64,000 nucleotides of DNA from Micromonospora sp. NBRC 110009 (GTDB taxonomy: Bacteria; Actinomycetota; Actinomycetes; Mycobacteriales; Micromonosporaceae). Below are positions 16,824 through 24,433 of the stretch, piece after piece. The stretch's first letter is position 1. Each line of letters starts with the position of its first letter. Position numbers and translations under genes: made by a program. Where the stretch lies: assembly GCF_030518795.1 (NCBI RefSeq), contig NZ_CP130427.1, forward strand, positions 2,046,001-2,110,000, written 5' to 3'. The notes under the pieces are model-generated. The model saw only the letters and a list, made by a program, of their open reading frames with translations, had not been told where the DNA came from and ran no database searches.

Positions 16824-17180
16824 ATGTCCCTGACGGTGCAGACGGAACAGCGCGGCGACGTGGTGGTCGTGTCGGTCGCGGGCGAGCTGGACATGGCGAC
16901 GGCACCGCAGCTGCAGGACCAGATCACGGATCTGTTGGACAAGGGGCGCAACCGCCTCGTCTTCGACCTGGCAGACGTGTCGTTCTGCGACTCCACCGGA
17001 CTGTCGGTCTTCGTCCGCGCCAAGAACAGCTGCGACGAGGCCGGCGGTGTGGTCCGGCTGGCCGCCCCGCAGCGCGGCGTGCTCCGCATCCTCGAGGTCA
17101 GCGGCCTGGTCGAGGTGCTGCACACCTACCCGACCGTGGAGCAGGCGGTCGCGGGCGACCCGACGCCGGCCTCCTCCTGA
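16824..17180 (+). CDS. Anti-sigma factor antagonist (RsbV/BldG-like STAS)
   Basis: A 118-aa STAS protein with phospho-acceptor Ser57 in FCDSTGL, the RsbV/SpoIIAA/BldG signature. Unphosphorylated protein binds an anti-sigma kinase and frees a sigma factor. AGGAGG sits 6 nt before ATG. Divergence from the stressosome operon suggests it is the downstream target of the two PP2C phosphatases encoded there; no cognate sigma or RsbW gene is adjacent, so the output sigma factor is elsewhere. Confidence 0.92.
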   Translation: MSLTVQTEQRGDVVVVSVAGELDMATAPQLQDQITDLLDKGRNRLVFDLADVSFCDSTGLSVFVRAKNSCDEAGGVVRLAAPQRGVLRILEVSGLVEVLHTYPTVEQAVAGDPTPASS

Positions 17181-17190
17181 CCGCTCCCCC

Positions 17191-18504
17191 TCACCGCTCG
17201 TCCTCGATGTGACGGGGACGGGCGATCACCATGCCCGCCGTCGTCTGCACGGCGAGCGCCACCAGCAGAAAGCCGATCGGCGCGGTCCAGCCCCCCGTCA
17301 CCTCGTAGAGGATGCCGACCAGCAGCGGGCCGAGCGCCGCGATCAGATACCCGGTGCTCTGCGCGAAGGCCGACAGCGCCACGGTGCCCTCGGCCGTCCG
17401 GGCACGCAGCCCGATGGTGGTCAGGATCAGCGGGAACGCGCCCTGGCCGAGGGCGAGCAGCAGCACCCAGAGCGGCGCCGCACCGTGCGGCGCGAGGGCC
17501 AGGCCGACGTACGAGGCCGTGGAGAAGACGGTCAGCGCGAGCACCAGCGGCCGCAGCGTGCGCAGCCGGCCGGCCAGGGTCGGCATGACCAGCGCCACCG
17601 GCACGCCGAGCGCGGTCACCCCGGCGAGCAGCAGTCCGGCGGACTCGGGTGCGTAGCCGGCGTCCCGGAAGAGCTGCGCCAGCCAGCCCATGATCGCGTA
17701 CCCGCTGAGCGACTGCGCCCCGAAGTAGACCGCCATGGCCCAGCCGAGCCGGGTGTGTCCGGGGCGCACCCGCGCCGGGGTGGCGGCGACCACCGCCGGG
17801 GTCGCCGTCCGCCGGGCCGCGCGGGCCCGCAGCGCCAGCGGCACCCAGGGCAGTACGGCCACCGCGGCCAGCCCCGCCCAGACGCCGAGCCCGGCCCGCC
17901 AGGAGCCGAAGGCGTGCGCCACCGGCACCGCCGAGGCGGCGGCCACCGTGGTGCCCACGGTCAGGGTCATCGTGTACGCCCCGGTGACCAGCCCGGTGCG
18001 GTGCGGGAAGTGCTGCTTGACCAGCATCGGCAGCAGGATGTTCGCCACCGCGATGCCGGCCAGGGCGAGCGCGCTGGTGAGCACGAAGACCGCCGCCGAG
18101 TCGGTGACCACCCGGAGCACCTGCCCGACGGTGAGCGCCAGCATGGCCAGCACCAGCACCCGGGCCGCCGGCCAGCGGCGGACCAGCCACGGGGTGAGCG
18201 CGCCGAGCCCGGCGAAGGCGATGGTGGGCAGCGTGGTGACGAGGCCGGCCATCGTGCCGGAGAGGCCCAGCCCGCCGCGTACCTCGTCGAGCAGGGCGCC
18301 GAGGCTGGTCACCGCGGCGCGCAGGTTGAGCGCGACCAGCAGCATGCCGACCAGCACCAGCGCGCCGCCCCGGGCCGGGGTGATCGGGCGCGGGGGCGCG
18401 ACCGCGTCCGGGGCCGGTCCGGGCGTCACGTCGGTGGTCGGCGCGTCGGTGACGATGGTCCGCTCGGCGGCGGTGGCCTCGGTGCAGGCGGCTGGCGGGG
18501 TCAT
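17191..18504 (-). CDS. MFS transporter, CynX/NimT-like
   Basis: A 437-aa 12-TM major facilitator with a disordered Thr/Ala/Pro N-terminal tail of about 45 residues. ALNLRAAVTSLG in TM1 and PTIAFAGLGALTPWLVRRW are typical of the CynX/NimT subfamily, which exports or imports cyanate, nitroimidazole-like or other small compounds. TAGGTT (minus strand, 18512-18517) is 7 nt upstream of the ATG, so a leaderless transcript is likely. Divergent from a FadR-type regulator that probably controls it. Confidence 0.88.
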   Translation of the reverse strand: MTPPAACTEATAAERTIVTDAPTTDVTPGPAPDAVAPPRPITPARGGALVLVGMLLVALNLRAAVTSLGALLDEVRGGLGLSGTMAGLVTTLPTIAFAGLGALTPWLVRRWPAARVLVLAMLALTVGQVLRVVTDSAAVFVLTSALALAGIAVANILLPMLVKQHFPHRTGLVTGAYTMTLTVGTTVAAASAVPVAHAFGSWRAGLGVWAGLAAVAVLPWVPLALRARAARRTATPAVVAATPARVRPGHTRLGWAMAVYFGAQSLSGYAIMGWLAQLFRDAGYAPESAGLLLAGVTALGVPVALVMPTLAGRLRTLRPLVLALTVFSTASYVGLALAPHGAAPLWVLLLALGQGAFPLILTTIGLRARTAEGTVALSAFAQSTGYLIAALGPLLVGILYEVTGGWTAPIGFLLVALAVQTTAGMVIARPRHIEDER

Positions 18505-18515
18505 GACCTCGAACC

Positions 18516-18549
18516 TACAATCATGGGATGAATTTCGGCAGGAGTTGTA
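18516..18549. promoter_or_regulatory. Weak dyad between MFS and FadR-type genes
   Basis: TACAA (18516-18520) and TTGTA (18545-18549) form an inverted repeat over the 49-bp divergent gap. It may be a GntR-type operator, but the arms are only 5 bp with 24 bp between them. TACAAT could equally be the -10 of the regulator gene. Confidence 0.25.
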
Positions 18550-18553
18550 ACCG

Positions 18554-19234
18554 GTGACACCCCCCGTCGATTCCCTCGCGGTGCCCCCGCGCGGTCACCG
18601 GGTACGCCAGACGATCGAGCAGCTCCGGGCCCGGATCCTCGGCGGCGAGTGGCCGGTGGGCACCCGGATCCCCACCGAGCCCCAGCTGGTCGCCGCGCTC
18701 GGCGTCGGGCGGAACACGGTCCGCGAGGCGGTCCGCGCGCTGGTGCACGCCGGGGTGCTGGAGCCCCGTCAGGGCTCCGGGACGTACGTGGTGTCCACCG
18801 ACGAACTGGCCCCGGTGGTGGCCCGCCGGCTCACCGACGACCGGATGGCCGAGGTGATCGAGGTCCGGCGCGCCTTCGAGGTGGAGGCGGCCCGGCTCGC
18901 CGCGGTACGGCGTACCCCGGCGGACCTGGCGGCGCTCGACGGCGCGCTCGCCGCGCGGGAGGCCGCCTGGCGCTCCGGCCGGGTGGACGAGTTCGTCGAC
19001 ACGGACGCCGCGCTGCACACCGCGGTGGTGGCCGCCGCGCACAACGCCATGCTGGCCGAGCTCTACGCCTCCGTCGGCACCGCGCTGCGCAGCACCGTCG
19101 CCCAGTCGATGGGCGACGCCCTGGTGCCCGAGCGGTACGTCGACCACTCCCGACTGGTGGCCGCGATCCGGGACGGCGACCCGGCGCGGGCGGCCATCGA
19201 GGCCGGCGCTTTTCTGGAGGGCCCGGGGGAATAG
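18554..19234 (+). CDS. GntR/FadR family transcriptional regulator
   Basis: A 226-aa FadR-subfamily regulator. The winged helix spans residues 16-85 (IEQLRARILGGEWPVGTRIPTE, LVAALGVGRNTVREAVRALVHAGVLEPRQGSGTYV) and the FCD ligand domain follows (VIEVRRAFEVEAARLAA, D...H and H residues for metal or carboxylate binding). The GTG start has GGAG 9 nt upstream. It faces the MFS gene and likely represses it until an effector binds. Confidence 0.9.
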   Translation: MTPPVDSLAVPPRGHRVRQTIEQLRARILGGEWPVGTRIPTEPQLVAALGVGRNTVREAVRALVHAGVLEPRQGSGTYVVSTDELAPVVARRLTDDRMAEVIEVRRAFEVEAARLAAVRRTPADLAALDGALAAREAAWRSGRVDEFVDTDAALHTAVVAAAHNAMLAELYASVGTALRSTVAQSMGDALVPERYVDHSRLVAAIRDGDPARAAIEAGAFLEGPGE

Positions 19235-19273
19235 GTTGTCCCGGACCGAAAACCGGACAGCACGGGAGTGCGG

Positions 19274-19747
19274 ATGTTCAAGGGCTTCAAAGACTTCATC
19301 ATGCGCGGCAACGTCGTCGACCTGGCGGTCGGTGTCGTCATCGGCGCCGCGTTCACCGGCGTGGTCACCCAGCTGACCAAGTCGTTCCTGGAACCGCTGG
19401 TCCGCGTGTTCATCCTGCTGATCACCGGCAGCAACAAGGGCATCAGCGGGACCACGCCGATGTTCCGCGGCGAGATCCCGTTCGACTGGGTGGCCTTCGT
19501 CAACGCGGTGATCACCTTCCTGCTCACCGCGGCGGCGCTCTACTTCCTCGTGGTCTACCCGATGAACAAGCTCGCCGAGCGGCGTCGCCGCGGCGAGGAG
19601 CCCCCGCCGAAGGCCCCCAGCGAGGAGATCAAGCTGCTCACCGAGATCCGCGACGCGCTGCTCGCCGGCAACCACGCCACGCCCGGCCAGCGGGGCGCGC
19701 TGGACGACGTGCTGGGCCGCCGGCAGGAGCCGCCGGCCCCGCGCTGA
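19274..19747 (+). CDS. mscL: Large-conductance mechanosensitive channel MscL
   Basis: A 157-aa channel subunit. The N-terminus FKGFKDFIMRGNVVDLAVGVVIGAAF is the conserved amphipathic helix plus TM1; TM2 is at about residues 75-97 (AFVNAVITFLLTAAALYFLVV), and the C-terminal helix starts at EEIKLLTEIRDAL. It opens under membrane tension to release solutes. ATG 19274 is preferred to GTG 19268 because GGGAG ends just before the GTG. Followed by a strong hairpin. Confidence 0.96.
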   Translation: MFKGFKDFIMRGNVVDLAVGVVIGAAFTGVVTQLTKSFLEPLVRVFILLITGSNKGISGTTPMFRGEIPFDWVAFVNAVITFLLTAAALYFLVVYPMNKLAERRRRGEEPPPKAPSEEIKLLTEIRDALLAGNHATPGQRGALDDVLGRRQEPPAPR

Positions 19748-19762
19748 CCCAGCACCCGCACA

Positions 19763-19793
19763 CCGGCCCCCGTGGGAATCCCGCGGGGGCCGG
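19763..19793 (+). terminator. Strong hairpin terminator after mscL
   Basis: The 14-nt arms CCGGCCCCCGTGGG and CCCGCGGGGGCCGG pair completely if one G-T wobble is allowed, around the loop AAT. It isolates mscL from the LexA-box gene that follows. Confidence 0.8.
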
Positions 19794-19799
19794 CCCATG

Positions 19800-19815
19800 T
19801 CGAACACATGTTCGA
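19800..19815 (+). promoter_or_regulatory. Consensus LexA (SOS) box
   Basis: TCGAACACATGTTCGA contains perfect TCGAAC and GTTCGA half-sites spaced by 4 bp, matching the Gram-positive and actinobacterial SOS box. It ends 13 nt before the ATG of an 82-aa gene and lies just behind the mscL terminator. Confidence 0.85.
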
Positions 19816-19828
19816 TAGAGTCCCGGTC

Positions 19829-20077
19829 ATGGAGCAGCGCAGGCACTGGTGGAACGGGAAATGGGGGCGGCTGGCCCGGCGGGACGTCTTCCTCCGGGTG
19901 GACGGCGACCGCTGGCACGTGGAGCAGCGCGCCGGGGGCGCCGAGGGGGTCTCCCAGTTCTACGAGTACGCCAGCGTGGACGAGGCGGAGGAGACGGTCC
20001 GGGCGCTGCTGGAGGGGACGGACAGCTGGCGGGAGCTCTCGCCCCGCCCGCCGAGCGGCTGGACCCCGCCCGTTTAG
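19829..20077 (+). CDS. Small uncharacterised protein under LexA-box control
   Basis: An 82-aa soluble protein rich in Trp (seven), Arg and Glu, with no TM segment and no family recognised. It starts RRHWWNGKWGRLARRD, continues with a beta-rich segment (DVFLRVDGDRWHVEQR), and a short helix containing DEAEETVRALLEG. The start at 19829 was chosen because family-like composition begins there; an upstream in-frame ATG lies inside the LexA box. The position immediately behind a consensus SOS operator predicts DNA-damage induction. Confidence 0.75.
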   Translation: MEQRRHWWNGKWGRLARRDVFLRVDGDRWHVEQRAGGAEGVSQFYEYASVDEAEETVRALLEGTDSWRELSPRPPSGWTPPV

Positions 20078-20106
20078 TGCCCGGGCGGTCCGGGAACCGC
20101 GCCTGC

Positions 20107-20481
20107 ATGAGCCAGCGCGGTACGCAGCAGGAGAGCGTCTCCCGGGTCACCACCGGCATGCGGGTGATCGACTCGACCGGCGTCGAGGTGGGCACGGTGG
20201 ATCTCGTCCAGCGCGGCGACCCGGCCGCCGTGACCGTGCAGGCGCCCGCTCCGGTGGACCCGGGGAGCAGCCTGGACGAACTGATCGAGTCGGCGGCGGT
20301 CGAGGAACCGGACGTTCCGGCCGATCTGGCCGCCCGGTTGCTGCGCAGCGGCTACCTGAAGGTCTCCACCGAGCTGGCCCGCAGCGGCGCGGTCTACGTG
20401 CTGGCCGACCGGATCGCCGCCGTCACCGACGACGGCGTACGCCTCGACGTCCCCGCCGCGGAGCTGCCCGAGGAGGAGTGA
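20107..20481 (+). CDS. Conserved hypothetical protein, PRC-barrel-like N-terminus
   Basis: A 124-aa acidic protein. The segment TGMRVIDSTGVEVGTVDLVQRGDP has the look of a PRC-barrel/DUF2171 beta domain, and the C-terminal half (SGYLKVSTELARSGAVYVLADRIAAVTDDGVRLDV) is a second beta-rich repeat of the same kind. No catalytic motif. It lies 29 nt after the LexA-box gene on the same strand and could be cotranscribed with it. Function unknown. Confidence 0.7.
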   Translation: MSQRGTQQESVSRVTTGMRVIDSTGVEVGTVDLVQRGDPAAVTVQAPAPVDPGSSLDELIESAAVEEPDVPADLAARLLRSGYLKVSTELARSGAVYVLADRIAAVTDDGVRLDVPAAELPEEE

Positions 20482-20515
20482 CCGCGGGGCGTCCTGGCCG
20501 GGCCGGACCGCCTGG

Positions 20516-21721
20516 TCAGCCGACCCGCGCCGGGGCGGCCGGCGCGGCGTCCGGCTCCGCCGCCACGGGCGGCGCCGGGCGGCGGCGGAAGAGCAGGAGC
20601 ATCAGCCAGCCGGCGACGAGGCCCCAGAAGGCGCCGCCGACGCCGAGCAGGCTCACCCCGGATGCGGTGACCACGAAGGTGACCACGGCCGCCTCGCGGG
20701 CGTCCGGCTCCGCGACGGCCGCCGAGACCGCGCCGGCCAGCGCGCCGAGCAGCGCCAGCCCGGCCACCGCCTCGACCAGGATCGGCGGGGCGAGCAGCAC
20801 CAGGGCGGTCGCCACGCCGGCCCCGAGCCCGAGCAGTGCCATGCCGATCCCGGCGGTGACCGAGGCGATCCAGCGCCGGTCCGGGTCGGGGTGGGCGTCC
20901 GGGCCGGCGGCCAGGGCGGCGGTGATCGCGGCCAGGTTCACCGCGTGCCCGCCGGCCGGCGCGCCGAGCGCGGTGGCGAGCCCGGTGACCCGGAGCGCGG
21001 AGCCGAGCGGGGCCCGGTAGCCGTAGCCGGCGAGGACGGCCGTCCCGGGCACGTTCTGCGCGGCCATGGTGACCAGGAAGAGCGGCAACGCCAGGCCGAC
21101 CACCGCGGGCACGGTCCAGGTCGGCGTGGTCAGCGCGACGCTCGGAGCGAGGTGCGTCGGGGCCGGCCCGGACGCGGTCAGCGCGATGGCCACCGCGGCC
21201 ACGGCCAGCGCCCCGGGCACGGCCCAGCGGCGGGCGAACCGGTGCAGCAGCAGCCAGGCGAGCACCACCGGTCCGGTCAGCCGGGGCACCTCGACCAGCG
21301 CCCGGACGGGCGCGGTGCAGAGCGGCAGCAGCACCCCGGCGAGCATGGCGCTGGCGATCGGGCCGGGGATCGCGGCGACCGCGCGGCCGAGCGCCGGGAC
21401 GAGTCCGGCGGCGGCGATCAGCACCCCGGTGAGCAGGAACGCGCCGACCGCCGCCGGCCAGCCGCCGGGCACCGGGCCGGTGGCCACCAGGAGCGCGGCG
21501 CCCGGGGTGGACCAGGCGACGGCCAGCGGCATCCGGTGCCGCAGCCCGAGCCAGACGGCGCAGCATCCGGTGGCGACGCAGAGCGCGAGCAGCCCGGAGG
21601 CGGCCTGCGCCTCGTCGGCGCCGACCGCGCGCAGCCCGGCGAGGACGACCGTGAACGAGCTGGCGAAGCCGACCAGCGCGGTGATCACGCCGGCCAGCAC
21701 GGGTTGCAGTCGCCCTGCCAT
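20516..21721 (-). CDS. Benzoate/H+ symporter family transporter (BenE-like)
   Basis: A 401-aa integral membrane protein with about 12 hydrophobic segments. The start (LQPVLAGVITALVGFASSFTVVLAGLRAVG), AWSTPGAALL and FLVTMAAQNVPGTAVLAGYGY match the BenE family of aromatic-acid importers. GGAGGATGGC precedes ATG 21721. Divergent from an XRE-cupin regulator with a perfect palindrome between them. Benzoate as substrate is a family-based guess. Confidence 0.9.
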   Translation of the reverse strand: MAGRLQPVLAGVITALVGFASSFTVVLAGLRAVGADEAQAASGLLALCVATGCCAVWLGLRHRMPLAVAWSTPGAALLVATGPVPGGWPAAVGAFLLTGVLIAAAGLVPALGRAVAAIPGPIASAMLAGVLLPLCTAPVRALVEVPRLTGPVVLAWLLLHRFARRWAVPGALAVAAVAIALTASGPAPTHLAPSVALTTPTWTVPAVVGLALPLFLVTMAAQNVPGTAVLAGYGYRAPLGSALRVTGLATALGAPAGGHAVNLAAITAALAAGPDAHPDPDRRWIASVTAGIGMALLGLGAGVATALVLLAPPILVEAVAGLALLGALAGAVSAAVAEPDAREAAVVTFVVTASGVSLLGVGGAFWGLVAGWLMLLLFRRRPAPPVAAEPDAAPAAPARVG

Positions 21722-21737
21722 GCCATCCTCCGTCCGC

Positions 21738-21755
21738 CGTTCCGTTTACGGAACG
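21738..21755. promoter_or_regulatory. Perfect palindrome between benE-like and XRE-cupin genes
   Basis: CGTTCCGTTTACGGAACG has two 8-bp perfect arms around TT. It sits in the 58-bp divergent gap, where a helix-turn-helix dimer such as the adjacent XRE-cupin protein would bind to control both genes. Confidence 0.65.
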
Positions 21756-21779
21756 ACACGGTGTAGGACGATAGCCCCC

Positions 21780-22328
21780 ATGGCAGCTGCCCCACCAGCC
21801 GGTGACCACACTGCGGAAGAGGTCGGCCGGCGGATCCGCGCCCTCCGCGAGGAACGGGGGATGTCCCTGTCCACGCTGGCCCGGCTCGCCGGCGTCGGGA
21901 AGGCCACCCTCTCCGGGCTGGAGAACGGCACCCGCAACCCGACCCTGGAGACCCTGTACGCGGTCACCGCACAGCTCGGCGTACCGCTCACCGCCGTGCT
22001 CGCCGGGCCGGCCGGGACGCCGACCGTGCGCGGCGCCGCGGTGGACGCCACCCTGCTGGAGGTGTTCACGGAGAGCGACGCGACCTACGAGCTGTACCGG
22101 ATGCGGGTCAGCCCCGGCCCGCCGCAGCTCTCCCCCGCGCACCAGACCGGGGTCACCGAGCACGTCACCGTCTTCTCCGGCGTGCTGCGCGCCGGGCCGG
22201 TGGACGCCCCGATGACCGCCGGACCCGGGGAGTACCTGCGCTGGACGTCGGACGTGCCGCACAGCTACGCCGCCGTCGGCGACGAACCGGTCCGGGCGAG
22301 CCTGCTCCTGCGCTACCCGCGCGGCTGA
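21780..22328 (+). CDS. XRE family regulator with cupin domain
   Basis: A 182-aa regulator with an HTH_3 domain at residues 13-68 (VGRRIRALREERGMSLSTLARLAGVGKATLSGLENGTRNPTLETL) and a C-terminal cupin sensor (about 105-180; HQTGVTEHVTVFSGVL, PGEYLRW). Such proteins sense a small ligand and repress a neighbouring transporter. Divergent from benE-like gene with a shared palindrome; start at ATG 21780. Confidence 0.9.
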   Translation: MAAAPPAGDHTAEEVGRRIRALREERGMSLSTLARLAGVGKATLSGLENGTRNPTLETLYAVTAQLGVPLTAVLAGPAGTPTVRGAAVDATLLEVFTESDATYELYRMRVSPGPPQLSPAHQTGVTEHVTVFSGVLRAGPVDAPMTAGPGEYLRWTSDVPHSYAAVGDEPVRASLLLRYPRG

Positions 22329-22354
22329 GCACCCTGGACGGCGAGGACCCAGAC

Positions 22355-22375
22355 ATGCCGATCTTTCCTCGGCAT
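22355..22375. terminator. Hairpin between XRE-cupin and PP2C genes
   Basis: ATGCCGA and TCGGCAT are perfect 7-bp arms around TCTTTCC. It stands 27 nt after the XRE-cupin stop and 50 nt before the phosphatase start, so it may be a terminator or an operator of the phosphatase gene. Confidence 0.4.
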
Positions 22376-22424
22376 ACCCGGTGTGTAGAGACGGGGATGG
22401 TGTCTTCTTGGCAAGCTTGACCCC

Positions 22425-23144
22425 ATGACGCTGATCCTCCGCTCGGCCATCCTCAACGACGTCGGCCTCGTCCGCACCAACAACGAGGACTCCGCCCTCG
22501 CCGGTGACCGCCTGGTGGCGGTGGCCGACGGCATGGGCGGCCTCCCCGCGGGCGAGGTGGCCAGCGAGATCGTCATCCGGATCCTGGACGAGCTGACCCC
22601 GCCGACCGTCCCCGACGAGGCCGCCGACGCGCTGCGCGCCGTGGTGAGCACCGCCAACCAGCGGATCCGGGCCGCCATCACCGTCGACCCCGCCCGCGAC
22701 GGCATGGGTACGACGCTCACCGCCAGCCTGCTCGCCGATGACACCCTGGTCCTGGCGCAGGTCGGCGACTCCCGCTGCTACCTGCTGCGCGACCACGAGC
22801 TGACCCAGCTCACCCGGGACGACACCTTCGTGCAGGCGCTGGTCGACCAGGGGGCGCTCTCCCCCGACCAGGCCCGGCACCACCCGCAGCGCTCCCTGGT
22901 CACCCGGGCGGTGCAGGGCTCGGACGCGCCGCCGGCCATCGGCATGCTCACCGTGTTCCCCGGCGACCGGCTGCTGCTCTGCAGCGACGGCCTCTCCGAC
23001 TACGTGGAGGATCCCGCCATCGCCTCCGCGCTGGCCACCTACTCCGACCGGCAGCAGTGCGGCGAGCAGCTGGTGAAGCTCGCCCACCAGGCCGGCGCGC
23101 CGGACAACGTCACCGTCATCGTCTCCGACGTCACCGAGGGCTGA
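22425..23144 (+). CDS. PP2C-family protein serine/threonine phosphatase
   Basis: A 239-aa single-domain PPM phosphatase similar to PstP/PrpC. Metal-binding motifs are visible: RTNNEDS (first Asp), ADGMGGLPAGE, GDSRCYLLR, LLLCSDGLSDYV and PDNVTVIV. It would reverse Hanks-type Ser/Thr kinase phosphorylation in the cytosol. No FHA or kinase gene is adjacent, and there is no TM segment, unlike PstP. Confidence 0.92.
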   Translation: MTLILRSAILNDVGLVRTNNEDSALAGDRLVAVADGMGGLPAGEVASEIVIRILDELTPPTVPDEAADALRAVVSTANQRIRAAITVDPARDGMGTTLTASLLADDTLVLAQVGDSRCYLLRDHELTQLTRDDTFVQALVDQGALSPDQARHHPQRSLVTRAVQGSDAPPAIGMLTVFPGDRLLLCSDGLSDYVEDPAIASALATYSDRQQCGEQLVKLAHQAGAPDNVTVIVSDVTEG

Positions 23145-23194
23145 GCGGGCCGATTCCGGTTGCGCGGTCCGCCGGACCGGGTTGGGATGGGCCA

Positions 23195-24394
23195 ATGCGC
23201 ATTCGCCGGCTGGCCGCCGAGGAACGCCCGACCACCAGCTTCCCGCTCCAGGCGTACGCGTTCGAGGCGTCGCCGATGGCCCCGTCCCGGACCGAGGAGT
23301 TCCGCGAGTACCTGCCGTACAACGCGGGCAACCGCACGCTGGTGGTCGAGGAGGACGGCAGCACCACGGCCACCGCCTCGGCGATCCCCATGCGGCAGAA
23401 CCTGCGCGGCGCAGTGCTCCCGATGGCCGGCCTGGCCGGCGTGGCGACCCACCCGCTGGCCCGGCGGCGCGGCCACGTCCGGAACCTGCTCCACCGGCTG
23501 CTCGACGAGGTGCGGGCGGAGGGGCACGCGCTAACCGCGCTCTACCCGTTCCGCGCCTCGTTCTACGAGCGCTTCGGATACGTGGGGCTGCCCCGGCGCC
23601 GTACCGCCGTCTTCGGCCCGGCCGACCTGGCCCCGCTGCTCCGCGCCGAACTGCCCGGCGAGGTGGTCTGGGAGCGGATCGGCGCCGGCTACGACACGTG
23701 GCGCGGGTACACCGAGCGCTGCCTGCGCGAGCGGCACGGGTTCGCGCTCTTCCCCGACTTCCGGGCGGTCGGGCAGCGCGACCGGGACGACCGCTGGCTG
23801 CTCAGCGCCGTCCGCGACGGCGAGACGGTCGGCGCGGTCACCTACCGGATCGACGACCACGGCGGCGAACTGATCGCCGACGACCTGCTCGTCTCCGACC
23901 CGTACGCCCGGGCGTCGCTGCTCCAGTTCTTCGCCCGGCACGTCGACCAGGTGGACCGGATCAGCCTCCGGCTCCCCGCGGACGAGCTGCCCGAGCTGTG
24001 GCTCACCGACCTGGCCGTGCACGTGGAGGCACGGGTGTCCCGGCCCGGGTCGCCCGCGCCGATGGCCCGGCTGCTGAGCCTGGACGCGCTCACCGGCCTG
24101 CCGACCGGGGCCGGCCGGGTCCGCGTCGAACTGGTCGGCGACCGGTGGCTGGCCGGCAGTCACCTGCTCGACGGCGCCACCGGCAAGCTGGAGCTGCTGC
24201 CGGGCGACAGCACCGCCGTGGGCAGCGTGCCGACCGCGACGCTCACCGCCGCCGGGCTCTCCGCCCTGGCGTACGGGGTGCTCGACCCGGCCGAGGTCGC
24301 CATCCGGGGGTTCGGGGAGGTACCGGCGGACGCGGCCGCCGAACTGCGCCAGCTCTTCCCGCGCGAACTGCCGTACCTCTTCGCCGACTTCTGA
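23195..24394 (+). CDS. Eis-like GNAT N-acetyltransferase
   Basis: A 399-aa protein with the length and layout of the Eis family: tandem GNAT folds and a C-terminal SCP2-like domain. The acetyl-CoA loop is LAGVATHPLARRRGHVRNLL, FYERFGY carries the conserved Tyr, and the chain ends in Phe, as in mycobacterial Eis where the terminal carboxylate is catalytic. Eis proteins acetylate amines such as aminoglycosides or peptides. The start ATG 23195 fits the family start (MRIRRL). Confidence 0.88.
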   Translation: MRIRRLAAEERPTTSFPLQAYAFEASPMAPSRTEEFREYLPYNAGNRTLVVEEDGSTTATASAIPMRQNLRGAVLPMAGLAGVATHPLARRRGHVRNLLHRLLDEVRAEGHALTALYPFRASFYERFGYVGLPRRRTAVFGPADLAPLLRAELPGEVVWERIGAGYDTWRGYTERCLRERHGFALFPDFRAVGQRDRDDRWLLSAVRDGETVGAVTYRIDDHGGELIADDLLVSDPYARASLLQFFARHVDQVDRISLRLPADELPELWLTDLAVHVEARVSRPGSPAPMARLLSLDALTGLPTGAGRVRVELVGDRWLAGSHLLDGATGKLELLPGDSTAVGSVPTATLTAAGLSALAYGVLDPAEVAIRGFGEVPADAAAELRQLFPRELPYLFADF

Positions 24395-24433
24395 TCTCGT
24401 CTCCGGTGGCGGAGCGGGGGTAGGGTCGCGCGC

